A stretch of DNA of 64,000 bases, from positions 868,001 to 932,000 of the forward strand of contig CAVTWY010000002.1 of assembly GCA_963738575.1 (NCBI GenBank). Reading direction: 5' to 3'. The notes under the pieces were generated by a model. The model was not told where the DNA came from. It ran no database searches and worked only from the letters and a program-made list of their open reading frames with translations. This stretch comes from CAVTWY01 sp963738575. Its GTDB lineage: Bacteria > Pseudomonadota > Gammaproteobacteria > Burkholderiales > Burkholderiaceae_C. A program made the translations under genes and the position numbers. Positions within the stretch are counted from its first letter, which is position 1, and every line of letters starts with the position of its first letter. This document shows, piece by piece, positions 50,025 through 56,985 of this stretch.

Positions 50025-52207
50025 GTCTCGTTGTCGCCAAACAAGACGAAGTTGATCGCCTGATCGAGCAGTTCGATCCCGAATCCAATTTTCGCCGCCT
50101 AGCTGGCGTGTCAGCCGGCATCGTGATGGTGTTGGCTGTGGGCTTGTCGGGCTGGCATTACTACACCGCCGGTTTTGGGTTGCACAACGAAATCGCGCAC
50201 CGCGCCATTCACTTGTCGGTGGTGTTCGGTCTTTGCTTTTTAGTTTTTCCTCGGCAAAAGCGACTGGCAGGACCTTGGGAATGGATAGCGTCGGCAGGCT
50301 TGGCGCTTTTTTACTTGGTGCTTGCTTGGGGTTTGTTGAGCGCGCTTGCCGAGCCGGTACCGGTGGCCGCCCAGGTCACTTTTGGCCTGGTGATGGTTTC
50401 GCTGGCAGCCCTGTCGTTGCCCCTCGAGGCTTACGACGGAAGCCACCAACACATCCCTTGGCGTGACTGGGTGTTCGCGCTGCTCGCGGCAAGTTTTTCG
50501 CTCTACCTTTTGATGTTCTTTGATGACATCTTCATCCAGCGGCCCGGCCAGCATTCGGCATTGGATCTGATGTTTGGTGTGATCGCCATCGCCATGACCA
50601 TCGAGGCCACGCGCCGCACCATGGGTATCTTTTTGCCGCTGCTGGCGGTGGCGATGGTGTTGTACGGGTTGTTCGGTGCGTACTTGCCTGGCGACCTGGC
50701 CCACCGCGGCTACAGCGTGCCGCGGTTGGTTGCCTACCTCTACAAAGGAACGGAAGGCATTTACGGCATCGCAGTGGGTGTGGTGGCGACATTTGTCTTC
50801 CACTATGTGTTGTTCGGCGTCATGGCCCAGCTCACCGGTCTGGCACAGTTGTTTGTCAACCTTGCGACCATCGCCGCAGGCCGCTACTCGGGCGGCCCGG
50901 CCAAAGTCTGTGTCGTGACGTCGGGCTTGTTTGGCATGATCTCGGGCTCGGCCGTCGCCAACACGGTAACCACCGGTGTGATGACGATTCCACTCATGAA
51001 GAAAGTGGGCTTCACCCCGCGCTTTGCCGGCGCGGTCGAGGCCTCAGCAGCCTGCGGTGGGCAGGTGACGCCGCCGATCATGGGCGCAGCGGCTTTCATC
51101 ATGGCCGAGACGCTGGGCATTCCGTACAACCAGCTGATCTTGGTGGCGATCGTGCCAGCCGCGCTGCACTACCTGGCCATTTTGTGGATGGTGCACCTGG
51201 AGGCGCAGCGGCTCAAGCTCGCTGGCATGGACAGTGCCGACATCCCGTCGTTGGGCTTCGTGTTGCGGTCGTCGTGGCACCTGTTCATCCCCCTGGGGAC
51301 CATGGTGACGTTGCTGCTGCTGCAGTACACACCCTTCTTGGCCGCATTCTGGGGCATCACGCTCACCATCGCTTGTTCCTGGATCCCCAAACTGATCGGA
51401 GCCGCCGGCCAGGGTATGGCTGGCATGGCCATAAGCCCGCGTGGGCTGGTGCGCGGTTTTGAGATGGGGTCGAAGTCAGCACTCAGCATTGGGGCTTCTT
51501 GTGCTTGCGTTGGTTTTGTTCTGGGCATCCTCACACTCACAGGCATGGGATTCAAGTTCTCGGCATTCGTCGTCGATCTGTCGGGTGTCGCCGCAGAAGT
51601 TGTGCATCGATTCGATCGGTGGAATTGGTTTGAGCTCAAGCAAGTTACGATTCTGTTTGGCCTTTTGTTTACCGCCATTGCTTGCATCATCATGGGCACT
51701 GGCGTACCCACCACGCCAACCTACATCATTTTGGCGGCCATCGTGGCGCCAGCGCTGGCGCAGTTGGGTGTGCCACAGCTGGCCACGCACTTTTTTGTTT
51801 TCTACTATGGAGTTCTGGCCGACGTAACGCCCCCGGTGGCGCTGGCCGCGTACGCCGCTGCAGGCATTGCGCGCAGCGAGCCGATGGGCACCGGCGTTAC
51901 GGCGTTTCGCTTGTCGATGGGCAAAGCATTTGTGCCCTTTGCCTTTGTCTACGCACCGTCGCTGCTGTTTATCGACTTCACGTGGGGCGCGTTTGCTCTG
52001 GCATTGTCAGGCGCGGTGATCGCCATCATCGGCTTGGGTGCGGCGTATGCCGGGTACTGCGGCCGCCCGGTTGGAAGGCTCGCCTTTGTCGCATTGAACC
52101 TGCTCTCGATCAGCCTCGTGTTCTCCAATGTGGGGGTAACGCTGGTGGCTGGCGCGGCTGTGCTGACAATTGTTGGGTGGCACTTGCGGCCCGCTCGGCC
52201 CTCCTAG
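50021..52207 (+). CDS. Fused TRAP transporter permease (DctQ-DctM)
   Basis: A 728-residue inner-membrane protein with about 18 hydrophobic segments, the size of 4TM/12TM-fused TRAP permeases that serve TAXI receptors. Landmarks are RPGQHSALDLMFGVIAIAMT near the DctQ/DctM joint, GGPAKVCVVTSGLFGMISGSAVANTVTTG with the conserved DctM core, EASAACGGQVTPPIMGAAAF, and FVFYYGVLADVTPPVALAAYAA. It is driven by an ion gradient rather than ATP. GTG start, overlapping the DUF1850 gene. An inverted repeat GGTGCG/CGCACC after the stop (52211-52238) may end transcription. Confidence 0.93.
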   Translation: MSLVVAKQDEVDRLIEQFDPESNFRRLAGVSAGIVMVLAVGLSGWHYYTAGFGLHNEIAHRAIHLSVVFGLCFLVFPRQKRLAGPWEWIASAGLALFYLVLAWGLLSALAEPVPVAAQVTFGLVMVSLAALSLPLEAYDGSHQHIPWRDWVFALLAASFSLYLLMFFDDIFIQRPGQHSALDLMFGVIAIAMTIEATRRTMGIFLPLLAVAMVLYGLFGAYLPGDLAHRGYSVPRLVAYLYKGTEGIYGIAVGVVATFVFHYVLFGVMAQLTGLAQLFVNLATIAAGRYSGGPAKVCVVTSGLFGMISGSAVANTVTTGVMTIPLMKKVGFTPRFAGAVEASAACGGQVTPPIMGAAAFIMAETLGIPYNQLILVAIVPAALHYLAILWMVHLEAQRLKLAGMDSADIPSLGFVLRSSWHLFIPLGTMVTLLLLQYTPFLAAFWGITLTIACSWIPKLIGAAGQGMAGMAISPRGLVRGFEMGSKSALSIGASCACVGFVLGILTLTGMGFKFSAFVVDLSGVAAEVVHRFDRWNWFELKQVTILFGLLFTAIACIIMGTGVPTTPTYIILAAIVAPALAQLGVPQLATHFFVFYYGVLADVTPPVALAAYAAAGIARSEPMGTGVTAFRLSMGKAFVPFAFVYAPSLLFIDFTWGAFALALSGAVIAIIGLGAAYAGYCGRPVGRLAFVALNLLSISLVFSNVGVTLVAGAAVLTIVGWHLRPARPS

Positions 52208-52261
52208 CAAGGTGCGTCCGCACATGTCTATGCGCACCGCGTTGCCGCGCCAATTTGTGCG

Positions 52262-52978
52262 TTACTTGGCCCCGCTGCGCTCCAACATTTGCACCATCGC
52301 GGTGTAGCCACGCCCGCGCGCCAACTGCAGCGGCGTGCGGCCTTCACGGTCGGTCAATCGCGTGCTGGCCCCGGCTTCGAGCAACGCACGCAAAGACGCT
52401 TGGTGGCGCTTGCCACCGTCGCCAAGCACGATCACTTCGATCAGCGCCGTCCAATGCAGGTTGTTGACATGATCGAGTGGCGCCCCAGCGGCAATCAACT
52501 GCCGCACCACGCCATCGTGCCCCAAGTGGGCTGCAGCGATAAGCGCAGTACCGTCATACCGGCTTGTGACAAGCTTGGCGCTTGCGCCGCCAGCAAGCAG
52601 CAGGCGCAGCGTCTCTTCGTCATCAGCGACAGCCGCGATGGTGACTGCATCGTAGCGTCCACCGTCAAGCGCGCTGGTGTCAGCGCCAGCCGCTAGCAAG
52701 GCCTTCACCGCACCTCGTTGGCGCGCGAACGTGGCCACGTGAAGCGGCGCGCGGGCGTTGGCGTCCCGCACCTCGCGTGCGGCCTTCGACACTGCTGCAA
52801 GGCGTTCAACAGCTTTCACGTCGCCGTGGTGGGCCGCGGCGTGCAAGCCGACAAACGCTGCAGCCTCCGCTGGGGACGGCGGCACTTGCGCCACCACGGG
52901 CATGGCTGCCGAAGCACCCATGGCGGCCACAGCAGCGACGAGCGCCCATGGCGCCAGGGTGCTTCGGGTTTTGATCAT
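52262..52978 (-). CDS. Ankyrin-repeat protein (exported)
   Basis: A 238-residue protein with a signal peptide (ending MPVVAQVPP) and about five ankyrin repeats: GLHAAAHHGDVKAVERL, APLHVATFARQRGAVKALL, YDAVTIAAVADDEETLRLLL, YDGTALIAAAHLGHDGVVRQLI and GRTPLQLARGRGYTAMVQML. Ankyrin proteins bind other proteins; in periplasmic form they sometimes accompany oxidases or heme proteins. The start overlaps the stop of the HbpS-like gene (ATGA), so they are coupled and may act together. Confidence 0.85.
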   Translation of the reverse strand: MIKTRSTLAPWALVAAVAAMGASAAMPVVAQVPPSPAEAAAFVGLHAAAHHGDVKAVERLAAVSKAAREVRDANARAPLHVATFARQRGAVKALLAAGADTSALDGGRYDAVTIAAVADDEETLRLLLAGGASAKLVTSRYDGTALIAAAHLGHDGVVRQLIAAGAPLDHVNNLHWTALIEVIVLGDGGKRHQASLRALLEAGASTRLTDREGRTPLQLARGRGYTAMVQMLERSGAK

Positions 52979-53466
52979 TTCAGCAAGTCCTTCACTTTGT
53001 CGATAGCGGCCACAGCGCATTGCTCGTCAAGGTGGCCGCCCGGTGCGCCACCAATGCCCACGGCACCGATCACCTCGTTACCCACGCGGACAGGAACGCC
53101 ACCGCCCAGCAACAGAAAACCGGGGATGTGCACCAAGTTTGCGGCAGCTGGGTTCTTCTGCGCGCCGTCCATCATCGCGAGCGTATTGTTTTTTGCCGAC
53201 GCCGACGTGAATGCCTTGTCTTGGCTGGCTGCCAGCGTATGAGGGCCCGCATGGTCGGCGCGTTGCACAGCTCGAACACTGCCAGCGCGGTCGACCACAG
53301 TGACAGACACGGCGTAACCGTTGGCTTGGCAAGCAGCAACACCCGCTGCGGCGATTTGGTTGGCCAAATCAAGCGACATGTTTTTTTCGCTTCGAACGGC
53401 TTGGGCGTGGGCCAGCGGTACGGCGACGCTCAGGGTCAACAGGGCGAGGCGGATCAGGGTTTTCAT
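52975..53466 (-). CDS. GlcG/HbpS-like heme-binding-family protein (exported)
   Basis: A 163-residue protein with a signal peptide ending AHAQAV and the GlcG/HbpS domain: LDLANQIAAAGVAACQANG, VSVTVVDRAGSVRAVQRAD, and GGVPVRVGNEVIGAVGIGGAPGGHLDEQCA. Family members bind heme or other small molecules; some are secreted sensors that interact with two-component systems. A histidine kinase and response regulator lie immediately upstream. GGAGAC precedes the start. Heme binding is inferred from the family only. Confidence 0.85.
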   Translation of the reverse strand: MKTLIRLALLTLSVAVPLAHAQAVRSEKNMSLDLANQIAAAGVAACQANGYAVSVTVVDRAGSVRAVQRADHAGPHTLAASQDKAFTSASAKNNTLAMMDGAQKNPAAANLVHIPGFLLLGGGVPVRVGNEVIGAVGIGGAPGGHLDEQCAVAAIDKVKDLLK

Positions 53467-53569
53467 TCGGGTCTCCGATGGCATGCGGCCGCATTTTGGC
53501 CGTGTCATCACTCTAAAAAAAAAGCCTCAGAACCACCATTCGTACGCACACGCCTGCGCCTGCGTAGAA

Positions 53570-54190
53570 CTACGCAGTGTCGTCAGCCAACGCGCCGTAG
53601 CGGCGAATCAACTGCGCCAGCGAGCCGACCTGCAACTTGGCTTGCAGGTTGGCACGGTGCGCTTCGACGGTGCGCGGTGACAAGCTCAGCAACTTCGCGA
53701 TCTCTTTGTTGGTGAAACCCGTGATCACCTTGGACAAAATCTCTTGTTCGCGCGCTGAAAGCCTCGACACCCTTTCCTGAGCCTCCCGGTCGGACATCAA
53801 ACGCTCACGCGACCGTCCATGCGCACGGACTGCGTTGTGCAACGCCTCGAGCAATTGTTCGTCGTCCACCGGCTTTTCCAGGAACTCGGCGGCACCAGAC
53901 TTGAACGCACGCCTGCACATCGCCACCGTGCCATGGCCGGTCAACATGATCACGGGGTGATCGATACCTTGTGCTTGCAACATGTCAAGCACCGTCAGGC
54001 CGCTCACGCCCGGCATGCGGACGTCCAACACGATGGCGCCAATCGACTCTCGCTCGAAGCCGGCCAAGAATGCTTGGGGATGCTTCCAACACGCGACCCT
54101 CAACCCCACCGTGCCGATGAGCAGCGCCAAGCTGTCACGCACACCGTCGTCATCGTCAACGATTTGAATCAAGGGCGAAAGGGGGTTCAC
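53570..54190 (-). CDS. FixJ/TtrR-type response regulator
   Basis: A 206-residue regulator: receiver domain with phospho-acceptor in AIVLDVRMPGVSGL (D55) and FLEKPVDDEQLL, then a LuxR-type helix-turn-helix (LSAREQEILSKVITGFTNKE, SPRTVEAHRANLQAKLQV). It is the partner of the histidine kinase whose gene it overlaps (ATGA). Likely targets are not visible; the HbpS/ankyrin pair downstream and the antenna operon 2 kb away are candidates. Confidence 0.92.
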   Translation of the reverse strand: MNPLSPLIQIVDDDDGVRDSLALLIGTVGLRVACWKHPQAFLAGFERESIGAIVLDVRMPGVSGLTVLDMLQAQGIDHPVIMLTGHGTVAMCRRAFKSGAAEFLEKPVDDEQLLEALHNAVRAHGRSRERLMSDREAQERVSRLSAREQEILSKVITGFTNKEIAKLLSLSPRTVEAHRANLQAKLQVGSLAQLIRRYGALADDTA

Positions 54191-55659
54191 GGGGCCACTC
54201 CAGCCAAAGGCAATGCAAGGCGAAATTCGGCGCCCTGCGGCGTGGCGTTGTGCGCTTCCAGCGTGCCCCGCATTGCCTGCACCAAGGTTTCACACAGGTT
54301 CAGGCCCAGCCCCATGCCCGCTTGGCGCGTTGTGAAGAATGGCTCAAACAAACGTGACAACGATTCGGGGGCGATGCCAGGCCCGTTGTCGCACACGGTC
54401 ACGACACCCTGCCCTCGCTGCACGTCCAACACAAACACAAGTCGGCGCACACCACGGGGCACGCTTTCCAGGGCCTGCAAGGCGTTGATGACCAAGTTGT
54501 GCACGATCTGCTCCAGCGCCACAGGGTCGGCATGAACCGCTGGGCTCGCACCTTGCAATGCAGTCGTGACGCCCAGCCGCCGAACCTCGGGCTCAACCAG
54601 TTCGAGCACGTCACGCACAACCTTTTGCAGCTGCACGGCTTGGGGTGGGCTGCTGGATTCTGGTGCTTCGACCCGCCGCCGCAAACGCGCCAACACGTCG
54701 GCGGCGCGCCGCGCTTGCGTGGCAATCTGCACAATGGCCTGCCGCGCTGTGTCAAGCGTGGGTGGCTCGTCGTCGAGCAAGCGCCGTGCTGCTTGCGCAT
54801 TGGCCATGACCGCAGCAAGGGGTTGGTTCAATTCGTGGGCCACACCGGCAGCCAGTTCACCCATGGCATTCAATCGTGCCACCCGCCCGACCCGCAACAG
54901 CTCTTCAGCCCGCCGACGTGCACGTCGCGACTGCTGCCAACCGGCCAAGCTTGCCAGCGCCAACGCCGAGGTGAACGCCCAAATCGACAGCCAACCCCAA
55001 GGCCATTGCGTGGGCCCCGTGGCCTGGCGAAGTTGCAGGTCAAAGGGTTGGCTGGCCACGGCCAGCGGCTTGGAATAAACAAAGCCATCGGTCATCCCAT
55101 GTGGCTGCGCCATGGGAGGCGCCCCTGCCTGAATCCTCAGCGTTTGCCCTGCGTGTACCAGCGAAACACTGACTGGACCAGACTTTGCAATCGGCCACTC
55201 GTCCCACGGCACCATGCGCTGCACATCTATGCGCAGTGCGAGACTCGTGGAGGGGCCAGCATGAACAAGGGTGAATTGATTGGCCACCGTGTCGACGGAC
55301 CCAAGTTCAGACTTGCCCCCCACGCGCGATCGGACCTCAGCAATGCGCTCGGCAACGCCAGGCCAATCCTGCCCCCTCTCCCGTTTCAAGATGGCGAGCA
55401 CTTGGGGGTAAAGCGACGCAAGTTGCCGCTCGACCTGGCCCGTCGCATCGACAGAAGGGCTAAGCATCGCCAGCGTCGCGAGCATGGTGTCGTGCTGCGA
55501 CGCACGCTGGCTGAGCAAGCGGTGAGCAATGCGGGCCTCCGACTGGAAAGCGTCGCGCCGATGTGCAATGTCCACGCGAATCATGGCCAAGGAACCTGCG
55601 AGCATGAGCACCAGCCACCCCAAGGGCCATCGCAGGCGCGCAAACCAGCCGTCACGCAT
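54187..55659 (-). CDS. Membrane sensor histidine kinase (TtrS/DctB-like layout)
   Basis: A 490-residue kinase with two membrane segments (about 10-30 and 222-242) flanking a 190-residue periplasmic sensor. The H-box is GELAAGVAHELNQPLAAVMAN, and the ATPase boxes are VHNLVINALQAL, VCDNGPGIAPESL and GMGLGLNLCETL. The H-box and partner type match the FixL/TtrS/DctB group. The ATG at 55659 is chosen over a TTG 12 bases earlier. The signal sensed is unknown. Confidence 0.9.
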   Translation of the reverse strand: MRDGWFARLRWPLGWLVLMLAGSLAMIRVDIAHRRDAFQSEARIAHRLLSQRASQHDTMLATLAMLSPSVDATGQVERQLASLYPQVLAILKRERGQDWPGVAERIAEVRSRVGGKSELGSVDTVANQFTLVHAGPSTSLALRIDVQRMVPWDEWPIAKSGPVSVSLVHAGQTLRIQAGAPPMAQPHGMTDGFVYSKPLAVASQPFDLQLRQATGPTQWPWGWLSIWAFTSALALASLAGWQQSRRARRRAEELLRVGRVARLNAMGELAAGVAHELNQPLAAVMANAQAARRLLDDEPPTLDTARQAIVQIATQARRAADVLARLRRRVEAPESSSPPQAVQLQKVVRDVLELVEPEVRRLGVTTALQGASPAVHADPVALEQIVHNLVINALQALESVPRGVRRLVFVLDVQRGQGVVTVCDNGPGIAPESLSRLFEPFFTTRQAGMGLGLNLCETLVQAMRGTLEAHNATPQGAEFRLALPLAGVAP

Positions 55660-55685
55660 GATGGTGTGCAAAGCGCTTGATGGTG

Positions 55686-56186
55686 TCAGTCACTTTCGGC
55701 AACCAAGGATGCAACGGCAGCGCCGACCGCCATATCGTCCTCGGCGCCAAACGCATGGTGGCGCACGTACCCACCACGATCAATCAACACCAAGCTGGGC
55801 GTTCCCTGCAGCCCGTACGCGCGCATCGTGACCGGAATCGGATCGTCCGCGCCGGCGCTGGGCGCGTCAACACCCACCGGAAAAGTGATTCGATACTCAT
55901 GCAAAAACGCCTGCAGGGAGACGGGTTGCATCGCCGCATGGTGTTCAAAGACCGTGTGCAGCCCCACCACGGCCACGCCGTGCGCTGCAAATGTGGCGTC
56001 AATGCGCTGCGCCTGCGGCAGGCCGTGGTGCACACAGGCTGGACAAAGCATTTGAAACGCGTGCAACACGACCACCTTGCCGCGCAAGTGGAGAAGCTGA
56101 AGCGGAGCGTCTGCGTTGAACCACGGGCCAGTGACCCAGGGCGCGGCGAGCTGGCCACGAGGATGGATGCCGAAATGATGGGTCAT
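55686..56186 (-). CDS. Thiol-disulfide redoxin (AhpC/TSA-like)
   Basis: A 166-residue thioredoxin-fold protein with the redox motif FQMLCPACVHHGLP (CPAC, about residues 48-51), YGLQGTPSLVLIDRGGYVRHH with the cis-proline, and no signal peptide. It is the redoxin/AlkyHydroperoxide-reductase-like class found as a stand-alone cytoplasmic thiol protein. It lies 26 bases upstream of the kinase gene on the same strand and divergent from the puc operon, across 309 bases. A role in redox signalling to the two-component system is a speculation from position. Confidence 0.82.
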   Translation of the reverse strand: MTHHFGIHPRGQLAAPWVTGPWFNADAPLQLLHLRGKVVVLHAFQMLCPACVHHGLPQAQRIDATFAAHGVAVVGLHTVFEHHAAMQPVSLQAFLHEYRITFPVGVDAPSAGADDPIPVTMRAYGLQGTPSLVLIDRGGYVRHHAFGAEDDMAVGAAVASLVAESD

Positions 56187-56257
56187 GGTTTTTGGCGGTC
56201 AGGGTGTCGCGCTGAGTCGTAGTTTCGTCCAATCCGACCACGACAGGTCAAAAAATC

Positions 56258-56284
56258 CGCCCAATGCGCCCAATGCGCCCAACG
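56258..56284. repeat. Short tandem repeat in the puc upstream region
   Basis: Three direct copies of the 9-base unit CGCCCAATG (the third ends ACG). It creates an apparent Asn-Ala-Pro repeat in an open frame at 56185-56388 that I do not regard as a gene. The rest of 56187-56384 shows nothing else. Confidence 0.8.
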
Positions 56285-56384
56285 CGGCCTGCGGGCGAAC
56301 CTTGTCAGCGGCAAGCCAAGCTTGGGCTCGTCAATTTGGTGCTGGACGTCACCCCGAGGCAACGATCCTAGAAGTAACTATTGA

Positions 56385-56416
56385 TTGACAAGTGCAACTG
56401 TACCGTTCACATTACA
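56385..56416 (+). promoter_or_regulatory. puc promoter with PpsR/CrtJ-type site
   Basis: TTGACA (56385-56390) is a perfect -35 box, with a weak -10 (CACATT) 17 bases on. Across the -10 lies TGT-N12-ACA (56399-56416), the consensus of the redox-responsive repressor PpsR/CrtJ. Repressor bound there would block the polymerase in air or strong light. The motif match is direct; repression is inferred from other purple bacteria. The leader to pucB is about 75 bases. Confidence 0.72.
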
Positions 56417-56495
56417 CATGCTGGTACCGGTCGGTGCCAGTTTCTATACCCGCGTGCGGGTTTCGCACGAGTTTTACTCCCAATGAGGAGGGTCC

Positions 56496-56657
56496 ATGTC
56501 GGATAAGTCGGATCCCAACAAGGTATGGCCCACCGGGCTGACAACGTCAGAGTCGGAGGAGATCCATCGCCATTTGATCCAGGGTACGCAAATCTTCGGA
56601 TTCATTGCTGCCTTGGCTCACCTGTTCGCCTACATCTACTCACCGTGGTTGAAGTGA
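56496..56657 (+). CDS. pucB: LH2 antenna beta polypeptide
   Basis: A 53-residue light-harvesting polypeptide, inner-membrane, one transmembrane helix. N-terminal VWPTGLTTSESEEIHRHL is typical for betaproteobacterial LH2 beta, and H42 in AALAHLFAYIYSPWL is the B850 bacteriochlorophyll ligand, with H24 the conserved N-terminal histidine. The residue matching beta-Arg20 of Rhodoblastus acidophilus, which hydrogen-bonds B800, is Q32 here (GTQIF instead of GTRIF). GAGGAGG lies seven bases upstream, a strong ribosome-binding site. Partner is PucA, 13 bases downstream. Confidence 0.95.
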   Translation: MSDKSDPNKVWPTGLTTSESEEIHRHLIQGTQIFGFIAALAHLFAYIYSPWLK

Positions 56658-56670
56658 AGGAGAACAAGCC

Positions 56671-56892
56671 ATGATCTACGGAAAAATTTGGTGCGTCGTC
56701 AAGCCCTCGGTCGGCATCCCGCTGTTCCTGGGCGCCGTGGCGGTAAGCTCCTTCGCGGTCCATGCCATGCTCGTCACCCAGACGACATGGTTGAAGGGCT
56801 ACCTCAACGGCAATGCCGTTGTTGCCACTGCAACCCACTCGGAGGCGCCAGCAGTGGCACCGCCTGCGGCTGCAGCGACGAAGAAGCCTTAG
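56671..56892 (+). CDS. pucA: LH2 antenna alpha polypeptide
   Basis: A 73-residue antenna polypeptide that aligns without gaps to Rhodoblastus LH2 alpha through residue 47. H31 (SSFAVHAML) is the B850 ligand, GKIWCVVKPSVGIP the N-terminal interface, and TTWLKGYLNG the membrane exit. At the two B850-tuning positions it has Y44 and L45; standard LH2 has aromatic residues at both and LH3 has F-L. The C-terminus carries an Ala/Pro-rich extension of about 25 residues, as in Rubrivivax. AAGGAG precedes the start. Followed by a long hairpin before pucC. Confidence 0.95.
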   Translation: MIYGKIWCVVKPSVGIPLFLGAVAVSSFAVHAMLVTQTTWLKGYLNGNAVVATATHSEAPAVAPPAAAATKKP

Positions 56893-56904
56893 GCACTTTA
56901 GGAC

Positions 56905-56953
56905 CCGCTGACGCGCAAGCCGCAAGCGATGCTTTCGGCTTGGGCGTCAGCGG
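56905..56953 (+). other. Long intercistronic hairpin between pucA and pucC
   Basis: Arms 56905-56922 and 56936-56953 pair over 17 of 18 positions (one G-G mismatch), and the 13-base loop itself can form AAGC/GCTT. It begins 13 bases after the pucA stop and lacks a U-run. In other purple bacteria such hairpins after antenna genes protect the pucBA or pufBA message from 3' decay and limit readthrough, giving much more antenna protein than assembly factor. The structure is directly visible; the effect is inferred. Confidence 0.82.
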
Positions 56954-56985
56954 CCTAACCAACCCCACAACACTGCAAGCGGTCC

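Noticed and set aside
52211..52238. GGTGCG/CGCACC inverted repeat after the TRAP permease
   Set aside because: Only six pairs with a 16-base loop and no U-run; too weak for a separate terminator call.
56258..56284. CRISPR-like spacing of repeats
   Set aside because: Units are 9 bases, directly adjacent with no spacers; a simple tandem repeat.
56185..56388. Open frame of 67 codons before pucB
   Set aside because: It crosses the puc promoter and gets its Asn-Ala-Pro pattern from a 9-base tandem repeat; no ribosome-binding site and no family likeness.
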